Notes: a model not told the origin generated them from the letters alone. Counted from the stretch's first letter, positions 45,901 to 58,242 are shown. The stretch: 64,000 nt of DNA from Cryptomeria japonica (GCF_030272615.1 NC_081405.1:160956694-161020693), one strand, 5' to 3'. A program made the numbers and translations.

Positions 45901-47730
45901 TTAGCAAATGATTGTTTTGATTGTTTATAAGATTTTCTCTAAGAGATCATAAAGGAGATAAAACCAGAAACTAATAACCTAATGAGATTTGCTAGCGAAT
46001 ATCAGTGCCTTATTCATTTGGGCTATAGAGTTTATGAAAAGTGTTATTGAAAATCTGATAAAATTTCATCTAATAGTTGGTCTAGCTTGAAACAATACTG
46101 TCTTACAATATTGCTCTACTTATAATCCTTCATCTGAACTACTTATCAAATCCTATGGCGAGTCTTATTTCCTCTGTAATCTTATTCAAGAATTTTAATT
46201 AACCCCTTGGACTAAAGCATTGAATAGAAGAATACATACATCATAACAATGCATTAAACAAACAAAACCCTTGATCCCATTTTCTTAAAAGAAGTTAAAT
46301 TACACACAGGAGAATAAAGATTAGGAAACTATATTTGTATTAATATCATAAGCTATCTTTTATCAGATGATAGCCAACAAATTCAAATAAAAAATGACCC
46401 ACTTGAAAAAGAGGAATCTACAACTGTTCTATTACTTTTTTACTTTGCAAAATAACATTAGAGTCCCTGTTATTTCCTATGAATCTCTAGAACTATTTTT
46501 GGACCTAACCTTGCAGAAAAGATCTATTATAGAGATCTTTATTAGAAAATTTGGACCCTAACTAATGGCCTTGAATTCCCTTTTATAGAAAACAAGGGAG
46601 CGACAAGCTTCGGGCTGTAAGACACTTGTCAACAATAGATTCATTCTTTGATAATTATTCCTAAAGGTTGTGTACAATTCTGTTTCAAAATATCCACATG
46701 TCTATGTGCTGACACCTTTGAATCATCGTTCTTGAGCCAAAAATTGGTAGAAGAAAAACAATTTGAGTCATGTCGTTATCGCCCTGACAACTTCAGATGG
46801 AGTGTGAGATGTTGCATTTTTGTCCCATAGAGCATTCCCTTCCTTGGTAAGGGAAATAGGATCCTGGAAAGAGGTAAAGTCTCCCCTCAAGCTAGAGGAG
46901 GAACTCAACCTTCATGCTCAGGATTAGAGGTAGTGGGAGGTGAAGTTAGAGGGAAAACATAATATGCTAGGGAGGGGTCACAACTTCCATGCAGCTACAT
47001 GGATAGATTTTTGCCGCTCCCTACCCAGATATGTCCCTTTTTCATTCCTCTGTGGTCTTTGTCTCAAAACCCTCTACCACCTAGAGACTGAGTAGACATA
47101 GAGGCTATACCATACGTGACCTTTCTCCACAAGAAAGGGATTTCATGCCCCCTCTGGGAATCCTCCCCCTTTCACATCCCCTATGGCAATAGACATACTC
47201 ACACATGAGAGGGAAACTCCATTCGATATCATAGAGTATATTGCAACTCCATCTATAAGCTTTCTCAAACATCATTTCTTCTACAGAAAGAAAAATTGCA
47301 CTTAGAAAATGAAAAGGCTTCATACTCTTCTACCAAAACGATCACCACCTTGCTGTATTTATAGCTGAACCATACTTCATCAAGTAGTGCTTGTTCTTGA
47401 AACATCATCACTCCAGTGTTCTCAATTTACTCTGCCAGCTATGGACACTAGAAGTCATGCATATCACATCTGTTGCATTCTTATGTCAAGTTTCTCCTAA
47501 TGTGAACGATTTTATTCTGATCTTATTCCTCTTTTCAGTGTATAGTCTCTTGCTTTAGGATTTCTATCAACAAGCAAATCTCTGAATTCATCAGAGAACT
47601 CATAATTCATCACACCTGAACTGGAAGCTTATCCAAATCCTTTCACATCTTTGAACTATCATCTTTGACTGTCAAATCAATCCTGAATCGACAAGTCTGA
47701 ATCCCATTTATTTTTCCTTTTCCCGCGAGC
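45901..47730. other. Interior of F, nothing recognised
   Basis: AT-rich to mixed composition with only short frames (for example 46648-46830). No motif or terminal repeat was identified. Confidence 0.4.
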
Positions 47731-47731
47731 T

Positions 47732-48376
47732 ATGAGTGGTGCCTCAAAAATCCCTCCAAACTTCTCATTTGAAACTCAGTCACAGATCTCATCCAACCTG
47801 GCAAATCTAACAGTCATTTCTTTCCAGCTTAGCAATTTGACCTTCCAACTATATTTGTGGACCCGCAAAATCTTGACAGGTCAGCGCCATATCATTCTTT
47901 GACCAAGCTTTGCCAGCAACCTCCCTACGAGCCTTCTTGGTTAGCCAAGGACACATGGCATCATCTTGTGATGCCGCGGTCCGTAATCACCCTGCAACTT
48001 TCATTGTGGGAATACGAGGGACATCCAATCTGTTCAATCTTTACCACTTTGAATACTGCGCGTCAACTCCTCCAGGACTTAAAATTCGAGCACCTTTTAC
48101 CTCAAGATAAAACATCTTTGTTCATTCTGAGAACGTGCAAATTGATGGCACTATTAGTAGACTGCCCTTTACCGCCTGCAAATCAATATTACAAAGCTTT
48201 CGACCGGTTGCTACGAACCTTGCCGGTTTCTACTGATAACATGCGACACAATCTCATTATGTCGTGGTCATTAAAATCCTCACATCTTTGATTGTGGGGA
48301 AGCGCTAGTCATTGGATCTATACTTTCTTTAACAGATGGTCGAGGTATTTAGTACTAACTGGACTTAGGAAAAAAT
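47732..48376 (+). pseudogene. Second unidentified coding-like remnant antisense in F
   Basis: An ATG at 47732 opens a 50-codon stretch (MSGASKIPPNFSFETQ...). The reading shifts near 47840 to the frame open at 47857-48291 (SWLAKDTWHHLVMP, SLWEYEGHPICSIF). After one stop it continues in frame to about 48370 (GSASHWIYTFFNRWSRY). This gives about 200 codons of Trp/Leu-rich, globular-looking protein, less AT-rich than its surroundings. The family is unknown; one frameshift and one or two stops make it a pseudogene. It may belong with 45420-45900. Confidence 0.4.
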
Positions 48377-48734
48377 AAGCACAAGCATAAATATTTAGAA
48401 GGGGTCCGGTAATAGGGAATTTATGCACTTGACTTAGGAAATTTTATTTTCATGAACCGACGATCAATATTTTGCTTAGAGAATAAAATGGTCCCACTCA
48501 TGGAAAGCGAACCCTCAGTTTTAAGTGGGAAAAAGTAACAACAAAATATATCATTTCTAGGGTTTTCTTCACAAAAATGTAAGAATTTTTGATAAACCCT
48601 AAACCCTAGACCTTGAATCGTTCTCAAAGGATGTAAATAAAAACCTGAAAATCAATGTTTTGGGCTTAAATTTGAAAATTTCATGCAATCAATTTTCAGG
48701 GCTATCAGGGTGTAAAGTCTCTTGTACCCAAGTT

Positions 48735-49270
48735 CTATTTTTTAGAAGCATCTTTGATCGAAGATGGTGTTGCTAAAGGAATCATAGTACTAAAGGGGGG
48801 AATATATCCCACTTCTTCATAAGTGAAATTGTAAGGACTAGAATCAACCTTTATTGAGTGAAGTTCATTGTTATATATGAATTTGATTGTGCGATGAAGG
48901 GTAGAAGGAACTACTTTCATAGTATGAATCCATGGTCTACCTAGAAGGAGGTTATAATTAAGATGGTTTGGCATGACATGAATAGGAGTAGGCAAAGTCA
49001 TGGGCCCTACTTTAATAGGTAATATGATTATACCAAGCAACTCTCTAGGAACATTATCAAAGCCACACATAGCAAGATGATTGGGTTGAATAGAAGAATA
49101 GTCCCAATTTATCTTATCTAATAATCCAACACAAAAAATGTTAAGAGATGACCCATTATCAATTAAAGTACCTCTTATCTTTTGTTCATAAATGAAATAA
49201 GTAATCATAAGGGGATCATCTCTATTTTTAACCTTTATAGAAGGCAATTCATCTTGTGAGAATGTGATAT
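48735..49270 (-). pseudogene. Element F retropepsin
   Basis: The minus-strand frame contains QDELPSIKVK, then GTLIDNGSSLNIF with the catalytic Asp at 49158-49160 (D-N-G), and YNLLLGRPWIHTM followed by VPSTLHRTIKF, the C-terminal signature also seen in element A. It ends at a stop at 48735. The N-terminal extension is separated by the 49271-50795 insertion, with the same frame on both sides. The Asn in D-N-G is uncommon, so activity is uncertain. Confidence 0.85.
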
Positions 49271-50795
49271 TGGTGCAAGAGCACCTAGTACCCAAGGAAC
49301 ATTATGATGAAATAAGTAATGGTCACAAGGTTTATTTTTGAGTCTATGTTTGTCTTTAAGGTCATTTTACTGTATTATGAGTCATTTCAAATCATGCTGA
49401 TTCATTTTCTAAAGCAATATAGTCCATTTGTGAAAAGTAGTGCAAGGAGGTCCTGAAGAGTCAAAGTGGTCAAATTGTGCAAATATGCCCATGGAAGGGT
49501 AAAGGTGATTTAAAAGGTTGTTTTAAGTCCATTCCAATATTTTTTAAGTGTCTGAGCAAAGATTAGTGGCCATGCTTATAAAAATGTAAAATTTGTCAAT
49601 GTGACAAGAAATGTTGTCATGTAAAAAATGCATAAATGAGGAGGTCCAAATTAGTTAAAGGGTAGTTATGAGAATTACCAAGGATTGGAATAAATATTTA
49701 AATGATGTAATTTTGATCCAAACCAAAGAGAAATAAGGAGTACATTTTGATTGAAATTGGGAATTCAAAAACCTTTGTTTTGCAGTCCTAAAATAACTAT
49801 TTTCTCTGTTTCCAGGCCTTGTACAGCCCTGTACGGCCTGCAAATGGTGTATAATTATTATGAAAAGTTAGGAAAATGAGTTGAATTTATTTTGGCTTTG
49901 GTTTGGTTCTTTTTTATGAAGGAATGAATGAGTTATGTTATTTTTTGTAAAAATAGTTTGTAAACCCTCATTTATAGAGGTATGTGCAAGGGTTTGATCA
50001 TATTCCAAATTCTAACCATGGGAAAAATCTAAATATTATTTATTTTGAGAGTATATTCAAGGGTATTGCAGATGTATTTGGTTTCATATCAAATGGGTTA
50101 ATAATTTTGGGAGATATTTGATGCCCTAGGCGGACTATACATGCATTCTTCCTTGTTTTTATGACAGTCAAAAATAGTCATGGGATAGAGGGCATAATAT
50201 TTTATTTCACCGTTGGATCTTTACTAATTTGTGATATATTGTTAATAACCAAGTTTTCTACATTCTCACCGGAGAGATTTTCTTAATCCTTTTTAGACTA
50301 AAATGTATGGATGACAGAGTGCAGTGCTGTCAAAATTATCGTAACTAGGACAGTCATGTGAATGGAAGTTGTTTTTTGTCATTGGACTCAATAAACATCT
50401 TATGGATTGGTAAACTGGATGATTGATAGATCATTAGTTTGTGTGTCGGTAATATAATGAAAATAGTGGAACTTTAAGAATGTGAGATAAAAGGATAGAG
50501 AAGGATGTCTCTTGAAAGTTGTGATGAAGTTCATGCCAAGGTATGATATTTGATGTGAATGGTATTTATGGATGTTGATCCTAATGTTGAGTTGATTGGA
50601 TAGATTATTTGTCTTGGATGTATTAAAGAAGGTTGATATTGGATGAGTTAATTTTATTAATATTTTGAATTTTATCTTGTTAAATGCCTCAAACCTATTG
50701 AGCTGGATGTTGTTTTGGGTCATTGAGCACCCTAGAATTGGAACTCCTTGGTTGATTTGGGGTTCTTGGTTGGTTTTCCATAATGCTCTGTATTA
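49271..50795 (+). mobile_element. 1.5-kb insertion with 5-bp TSD and imperfect inverted ends (probable solo LTR)
   Basis: Flanked by a perfect GATAT duplication (49266-49270 and 50796-50800). Left end TGGTGCAAGAGCA; the right end reads TAATACAGAGCA on the complement, matching except for transitions and one gap. A TG start with a TA (possibly former CA) end and a 5-bp TSD suggest a solo LTR, though the ~13-bp inverted ends are long for one. It contains a short GTACAGCCCTGTAC hairpin near 49824. No coding region is supported. Its right edge supplies the stop codon that ends the upstream F frame. Confidence 0.75.
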
Positions 50796-51701
50796 GATAT
50801 CATTTAGTTTAGAAGAAGGATTAGGAACCACCCTTTGTAAAGCTTCTTGGATCAACTTATGATATAAAGGTGAAGTTTGAATTAAATCCCAAAGGGAAAT
50901 CTTAGCTAAGATACCATGAAGCTTTTTCACAAGATTATGTTTCGTAGAATGAGGAGGGGAAGGAAGAGAGGTAGAAGTAATATTGGGATCTTTCTTTTTT
51001 ATGCCAACATTAAATGAGTGATATAGTTCAGAACCATATTTTTTCTCTAGTTCCCTTTCCATATTAGTTCTTTCACATATGTATTTTGCAGCTTGTAGGA
51101 TATTAGGAGGTTTTTTAGGTCTAGGCTTCTTATAACTAGAAGCATGAATGGTATTGACTTGACTAGGTTCTTTTTTCTCTAAGGATACATAATGAGAAAG
51201 AAGAGAATCAAGGAAATTGCTAATAATTTCATTTTCTTTCACTAAGGCATCTTTGTGATTAGGAAAGGGACTATCATATGTATTAAATGCTTCATCTCTA
51301 GAGGGAAGATCATGAAAAGAAGGTATGGTATCACTAGGATAAGTCACCATAATATCATCCTCTTGCACCAAATAATCCTTATGAGGGAGGTACTTTTTTG
51401 AAGAAGAAGGAACACAATTCTCCAAAGATTCAACTTTAGGAGGGAGATCTTTGAAAGAAGTGTCCATATTCCCTTTTTGCACCAATGTGCCCTCATTAAT
51501 GAGATCAATTTTGGGAGAGGGTAAATCATAGGTATGAATGAAAGGGAGAACTAAATTATCATCGTATGCATGAAAGGGAACATCATGAACATATTTAATG
51601 TAACTTGAAATTGAATTAGCAAATAAGATAAGAACTCCATATGCACTTATGATCAAACAAGAAACCCATATGTCATTTAACCATAATAATGTTTGTCCCA
51701 T
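50796..51701 (-). pseudogene. Element F membrane-anchor ORF upstream of the protease
   Basis: 302 codons from the Met at 51701, running into the insertion edge. Residues about 10-38 (WVSCLIISAYGVLILFANSI) form one strong hydrophobic segment, a likely signal anchor. Residues about 55-200 hold three degenerate ~42-residue repeats (EGTLVQKGNMD, QEDDIMVTYPSD, KENEIISNFLDS, each near DLP or SLE). A Lys/Pro-rich stretch KKPRPKKPPN follows, then the helix SLWDLIQTSPLYHKL that precedes retropepsins in related elements. No capsid or zinc knuckle is seen. The product before the insertion was probably an anchor-spacer-protease polyprotein. Confidence 0.65.
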
Positions 51702-52811
51702 ACATGCATAGAAAATTAAATAAAGGGGGGAAAATGAAATTTGAATTGCAAATTTGAAATTTGAATTTTAAAATCTGAATTTGAAATTTGAAACTTGCAA
51801 AATAATTGAATAATTCAAAATTCTAGGAAAAATGATTATTCAATTAAATGAACAAATTGATTGAAAGAATAATAATGCAGCCTCCTAGGAAATTGAAATT
51901 TAAAATTAGGATTATGTAAAAAAAAATAACCTCTTAATTTAAAATTTAAAATTAGGGCCTATGGGATACCACTTAATTAAAATGGACACAATTAAGATCT
52001 TAAAATTAGGGCAGATTATAATTAACCGCTTAATTTTAAATGTTTCCTTGAAAGTTGTAATGTTGAAATTAGGAAGTGTTTGCGATTTTAGAGGGATCAA
52101 AATTCGACAAAATCAGCCAATTTTCTGGATTTAAGCAATTAAATACAATCATACTAGTCTCCCAAAATTTCAAGAAAAAAACCAAGGATCGAGTTGAAGT
52201 TGAACCCGATCGTCCCAACTTTTTCAAAAAAAATTAGGGATCAAAGATATGATGATTTGAGAGATAAACCCCCCAAATTGATTGATTTTACGATCTCTAG
52301 ATAGGTGAAATTAAGGTTTGAATGTCGAAATAGGACCCTATTAGGGTTTTGAAAAAAGATAAGAAATTGAATTGCAATTTTGAAAAAGGTCAAACCTAAT
52401 GGATAGGGCCACCTTAAATAATATTTAGAAAACTGAAATTGGTTGAGATTGATTGAAATTTTCACAAAATCCAATTAAATTTGAAAATTAGGGTTTGAGG
52501 ACCTAACCACTGAATTTTGAAATTTTGAATTTTGGGAAAAGGAGGGAAATTGAAAATTTGAATTTTAGGAAAGAAGACATGTCTAAAAACAAACACAAAT
52601 TCGAAAATTAAATGTAAATCCAATTTTTGCACAAGTTCAAGTTGATGTTTGAAAATTAGGGTTTTGACAATTAACCACTTAATTTTGTAAATTTGATTCA
52701 CAAATTGAACAAGACAAGGAAAGAATTGCATTTGATAAGCAATGTAATTTTTAGATCTAAGACAATAAAGAGAATTTTTTGCAAAATCCAAGTTCAATGT
52801 AAAGCATGTAA
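51702..52811 (-). other. Element F leader
   Basis: AT-rich, no gene. Bases 51737-51800 are built from ~10-bp variants of GAAATTTGAATTT. A phrase GAGTTGAAGTTGAACCCGATC near 52190 resembles GAGTTGAAGTTGCATCCGGTC in the LTR near 53180. Confidence 0.55.
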
Positions 52812-52827
52812 GACGTCGGGTTCACCA
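52812..52827 (-). other. Element F primer-binding site
   Basis: Minus-strand TGGTGAACCCGACGTC starts three bases from the LTR end. It begins with the required TGG (complement of CCA); the tRNA is not identified. Confidence 0.65.
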
Positions 52828-52830
52828 AAA

Positions 52831-54060
52831 TGTAAAGTGGAAAATTGAACCCTAGTGATTCCCCACCTAGGGGAGAGAAAGGAAATCACTCGAGTGATTT
52901 TCACTTGGGAGATACTTTACGTTCAAAAGAGGGGTTGAATTTACTAGATCCAAACCCTAGAGTGAATAAGGATCTGAGTAGTAAGTGAATTGCAAGGGTG
53001 CAATGCAATTTACCCTCTTTTGTAAGTAGAAGAGTTGACTTGTTGACAATGCAGAAAATGAAGACAAAATGGGTGAAATAAGGAGCTACCGATTCGGGAT
53101 CATGTTGTAACTTTAGATCTAGGGTATTTAGATAGATGCAAATTTTCCCTACAAATTTGGAGAAAAGTCATCTGGACTGAGTTGAAGTTGCATCCGGTCC
53201 TCCGAAAAATCCGAGTGTCGAAAAGGGTTTTTCCATCTCTGACAATGAAGCCTAAATCCGCAATTACATTTGTGGACTTGCAACCTACACACAGAAAAGA
53301 AGGGAAGAAGGTTTGTGGATAGGGGTTTGCCTTAGTCAAACCTTGGTTGAGGAATTAACCTTGAAATAAAGTAATTACAAATGCTTAAATGTAAATAATG
53401 GAAATGTATACCTTGTAGATCTGCAATTTGTTGATGATGGTTGCTTTACTTCTTGAATGTAATCACAAGTGTTACATGAAATGGAATGTAACATGAAAAA
53501 AACCTAACACACACATATTCTTGCAAATTAATGTTGTAATGTTGCTCCAACGGATGAATGAAGAAGACACATGAAGAAGAAGACTTGATGGATGCTTGAA
53601 GACTTGAATGCTTGATGAAGATAATGAAGACCTTTTGCTTGTTTACCCAATTTTTGCTTATCTTTTCTTATCTTCCCCTTATACAAATGAGAGGACTAGA
53701 TCCCCTTTTATACTTGCCTTGGAGGATTAATTTTTTAATCTCACCTAAAGTTGACATAGGGGAAATTAGATCCCGAAGAGAAAATTAGGTCCAAGGGCCA
53801 GATGGACCCATTTTAGGGCCAGCCAAAGAGGGAGGACAAGGGTGCCACACCCTTGTCCAAGGGGGCAGAGGCACCACGCCTTTGTCCTGCCCTATTTTGG
53901 GGCTTGGATAGGGTCACAAGGTGACACAAGGGTTGAAATGAGAGGAGATTTGGGAGAATGACACAGAAAGGGGTCCCAATTAAGTAGGGAGATGCAGTCG
54001 TCAAGGTGAGGACCTAAAACACGGTCAAAATTGAAAGGGTCACAATTTTATGACGCTACA
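52831..54060 (-). repeat. Element F 5' LTR
   Basis: 1230 bp, TGTAAAGTGG...GCTACA. It keeps the undisturbed CCAAA site at 53823-53827 where the partner LTR carries a solo LTR. Confidence 0.92.
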
Positions 54061-54370
54061 ACTCCATTTCAAATGATGATATATAGGAGGGATAACTAGA
54101 TCTTGGAAGCTTCCACTGGAGTTGTGATGGAAATTGGAGAGAAGTTGGCCATCATTCTGCAATATATCTAAGGGGGATGAAGATATGTCTTTTTCTATGT
54201 TTTGGGAGGGGGTGGTCTCTAGCATAGGAGGGTTTGTTGATAATCGAGGTTGGATGTAATGGGTAGTGTGTTAGGAAAAAATGATGTTAATCTCTATGTA
54301 ACTTGGTTTGATTTTAATATAGGGATCTATCCCTATAAAGATAGCACTTACCAAAAAAAAACAAAAAAAC
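54061..54370 (+). pseudogene. Poly(A)-ended retroposon remnant 2, 3' end
   Basis: Continues the sequence broken by F at 40975. It ends TTTTAATATAGGGATC, CCCTATAAAG, CACTTACC and an A-run (54353-54361), matching the layout of the tail at 37930-37977 (TTAATATATGGGTGC, CACTTATC, A-run). Confidence 0.55.
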
Positions 54371-54987
54371 TAGCTAACGAGAGAGATTCAGAAATTAGAA
54401 TTCAGATTCAGGGGTGCAAGAAAGTCATTTCAAATTCAAATTTTTGGGTAAGAATGCAAATAGATAGAGATGAATTTAGAATAATATTATAACACTTCAA
54501 AGATATGATCACTTACCTTTAGGTCACTAGCAGTTGCCAAAGCAGTTAGCAGCAATGGTTGTTCCTGCTCTAAAACTTCGCTAGTGATCTGAATCGAGAG
54601 CTTAGAACAGACCAAATTGTGTAGAAATAAATCTCATCTTTGACTGTATTTATACCAATCCTTATTTTATGATTTTAGTGGGAATTTTATATGGTATACA
54701 AATATTTGGTGAATCGCGCTTAACTTTAAAACATCTTATATAATTTTTGAGGCGATTATGGGTCATCTGGAATTAATTGGCCATTATAATAGAGTTGGCA
54801 AAAATTTGGGTGAATTGAGACACGCTTCCGCAAAATGACAGGCGAATTGGGTCCTCCTGGCCAATAAATCTTTATAAGGTTATTGGCGAATTATGACCAT
54901 CTATTAAGACAACCTCAGAAAGTTTAGGCAAAAATATTGAATTTACCATGTGGAATATGTAGATTCTATTGGCGAAATCTTGATAGA
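54371..54987. other. Unassigned flank of element G
   Basis: Noncoding. From 54700 onward GGCGAAT/GGTGAAT motifs recur every 40-90 bp, reminiscent of the 33295-33700 repeat, but no clear unit can be aligned. Confidence 0.4.
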
Positions 54988-57895
54988 TGTGAGGCCCCAC
55001 CCTGACTCAGTCTGATATTTAAGTGGTTTTTATGTTGAGACTATTATGGATGCTTTATTTTTATGCATTTTGGATTTAGAACTTATATGATTCCATGATT
55101 GGAATAACATTGCTATATGTTGTTGCTTCATTTATATGGTTTATGATATAGAACACTACATGATTTTTGGATAGGATGAAATTGTGGTGATAAATGTTGT
55201 TATTGGATTTGCAGGACTTTACTATGATGATAGAAATATGATGTATGTTTATGTGTGGATCAAAATTATGAGAATTAGGATAAATTGCTTATGTGAAATT
55301 ATTTGGATATAAGATGTATTAAATTGTTCAGATGTAAATTATATGTAAGTGTTGATGTGTATTATTATCCTTGTGATTTATATTATATGAGGTTATTTGA
55401 AGTTACTAATGTGTAATTGAGATGCGCAGGAAGTTATCCATGTGACCATGGAAATATTACGGAGAACCAAACCTAGACCTATGCATGTTCGTAAAACTAG
55501 GGTTTGTCTATTTGGAGAGACAACACCCCGTTTGTGTCGTATTTTATTCGTAATAGTAAATGATGCAGGTGTGTTAAGTGTTATTTAATTGATTTATGTA
55601 AATCCCACAAGAGACACGATTTTATGAATAATTTTGTAAAAGTATTTTCTTTGTGTCACTTGACACGTGTGGATTTATGTTTGAAGTTTTAAATTTGTCT
55701 CTTGGTGGGAATTGTTTAACTATAGCTTTTTCAATTAATGTAATGAGATTCCATAAATGCCTTGGGTAAAGAATCTTTGGGATGGTCAACATAGGTTTGA
55801 CCCGAAAATAAACTTCAGAGGGGTAGTTTAAAAGGGTTTCCTAGAGCCCATAAGGTATACCTAAGGGTTAGGGGTAATTTTAGGCAAGTTTCTACTCCCA
55901 TGTGACCTTTTAGACACCCTAAAAAGTGACTTTTCTAAGTTGTGCGAAAATTGAAATTAGAAGACTTGAACTAAGTTGTAAACCTTCCTTTTCGAATGAG
56001 AGTTCCCTTTCCCATTTTACCTTACCTTCCTTTTTAGTTTTTAGAAACTTGTGAGAGCTCTCACAAAGGGCTTCTTAAGCAAGAATTAGAAAATTAGAGG
56101 GTAATTACCCACTCTCCATTTTTTGAGACAAAAGAAATTTGAAAAGAAAAAAGATAGATTTGGGATTGGAGAATTTGGCTATGGGTAGAAAGAGAAGACT
56201 TGTGGAATTAGGCTGCTCATCCTCAACAAAACTAGCATACCTTTGGGCAGTTTAAGGTTGGTTTTACTTTTCTTGTAATGTTTTCTTATTGCATGTTGTT
56301 TTGGAAAGAAATGTTGTGTAAAAGACTAGTTTTCGTGCATGTATTTCTTGGAAATTTATTTGGTGTTTTGTGCTTATGCAATGTATGTGTTTTGGGAGTA
56401 ATCAAGCCCTCCTACTCTTGGGAGAGAGGATGGTCTTGTGGGTGGTAGAAGTGACAGCCCTCGAGTGAGAGGCTCTCGTTACGAGAGTGATCACAAGGGA
56501 TTTTATTAACCCTTGCTGCATGGCTTGTTTATGCAATGGGGGTCATAAGGAGGGAAATAAGGCATGGATGCCTTGGGGGGGCATAAGGAATATTGGGTTG
56601 TTATACTTGATGTATTTGGTTTGCCATGAGGTGGCTATATCTTTTTCCATACTTGTAGTCTCCTCAGGGTACTTGGTCCACTACCACCCTTGAAAGGACA
56701 TCACAATGAGTGGTGTAGTGTAGCGTGGGTTGGGATTATGTTTGAGTTTGTGTATTTTCTGTCTATTATGTTTGTATGTGTGTTACCTGTCTAGGGCTTG
56801 GTTCTCCGAGCTCGGGGGTGGCTACCAGTTAGCCTAGGTTGGGAGGTGAGCTCTCCATGGTCATAGCTTTTGATTTAATTGTAGGTTGTTAGAAGAAAAT
56901 AGCAGGACAAGTAGATGTGGCAGGATTTAGTTGTTGCAGAAAAATGATGTAAATGTAATTTATGTTCTTTGAAAGTCCTCACTTGTTTGAAAGGAGAGAC
57001 CTATTTGTAAAGTGACTATAAAGTCTTGGGAATAAGTTTAAAGTTATGTAATATTTATTCATGCAATACTGCAGAAAAGAAATAAGTAACTTTGGTTTAG
57101 TTTTCTAAATTTTCTGAAAGATAACATTGTTGTGTTTTAGGATATTTTGATAAGAAAAAGAATTGTTTATTCCTTTTATGCATTTAAACACAAATATTAG
57201 GAAAGAAATGAATCTGTTTTGCATGCAAGTAGAAGGCTGAAAATAAAAGCATTTAGATCAATCTAGGAAAATGTAAAAGTCATTTTATTTAATTATGTGA
57301 TGTTATTTTATCTGTGATTGTAATTTTTTTTTTAAAATTTAGAAAATAAGAGCAAAGAATTTATAGCCATCTCTAAGGTTTCTAGATTAATAAATTATAG
57401 CTATATTTAGTTGTTATTAAATTTATTAAAATTTGCCATTTAAATAGTTGCTATAGAATTTGCAAAGTCTGTTAATTTATTTATTGTAGAAACTGAAAAA
57501 TCACAATCTATTATAGTTTTTATTTAAATAAAATCTAGATTTATTTAGCTGTTGGTAAAATTATTAAATTTAGTCATTTATATAGTTGAAGTTGGAATTT
57601 ATTAAATACTGGCATTAGTTATATGCAGAAAATAACACCTACAGTAAAGAGTTTAAATGAAATAATAAAATTACTTTACTTTTGTTGTAAGTGAATCAAA
57701 AATTTATTAATCCATCTATTTAATCTTTACATCTAGGATATTTATCAGAGGAAATAAATCAAAAGAAAACAAAATAATATTTTAGTATTATGTTCGAATA
57801 CATATCTAGAATCAAAATACTATGGTTTATTCATTACATAATTTCTGTTATATAAAATATATAGTTATATAAATATATAATTATATACATGCAAG

Positions 57896-57896
<1 letters not shown>

Positions 57897-57942
<46 letters not shown>

Positions 57943-57981
57943 CACGAAAATAAATATATATACTTAGATTCATATAAAAAA

Positions 57982-58015
<34 letters not shown>
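57897..58015. repeat. AT dinucleotide microsatellites
   Basis: Two (TA)n tracts, about 57899-57939 and 57986-58013, separated by AT-rich sequence. Predicted Tyr/Ile frames here are artefacts. Confidence 0.9.
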
Positions 58016-58017
<2 letters not shown>

Positions 58018-58072
58018 CTTTTAAAAAAAAAGAAAAAAAATATATAAAAAATAAAATAAAATTTAGGGGGGG

Positions 58073-58242
58073 GCCGAACACTGTGCAATGCACAGTGGAT
58101 GGCGAAGCCGCACGCTGTGCACTACACAGTGGTCGATGGTGCCGCACACTGTGCACTACACAGTGGATGGCGGGGTCGCACACTGGGCACTACACAGTGG
58201 GCGACAAGGCCGAACACTGTGCAATGTATAGTGGGCGGCCAT
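58073..58242. repeat. 34-bp tandem array of hairpin units, five copies
   Basis: Units start at 58073, 58107, 58141, 58175 and 58209, exactly 34 bp apart, each opening G(C/T)CG-ACAC-GT-GCA. Each embeds an inverted repeat such as CACTGTGCA/TGCACAGTG (unit 1) or CACTGTG-CACTA-CACAGTG. GC-rich, set in AT-rich LTR sequence. Confidence 0.88.

Larger units (their letters stand above)
40976..54060 (-). mobile_element. Element F: 13-kb LTR retrotransposon, protease-only coding
   Basis: LTRs at 52831-54060 (5') and 40976-43281 (3', enlarged by a solo LTR) begin TGTAAAGTGG and end GCTACA. The primer site is at 52812-52827 and a purine tract at 43282-43296, both minus-oriented. Flanks GCTCC (40971-40975) and ACTCC (54061-54065) fit a TSD with one transition. 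Of the 9.5-kb interior only 51701-48735 has recognisable coding (membrane-anchor ORF plus retropepsin). No RT, RNase H, integrase or capsid-like gag was seen, so it is probably non-autonomous, distantly Tat-like by its protease. Confidence 0.88.

Noticed and set aside
48421-48627. Minus-strand 68-codon frame
   Set aside because: It is short, has no domain, and lies past the protease stop in AT-rich sequence.
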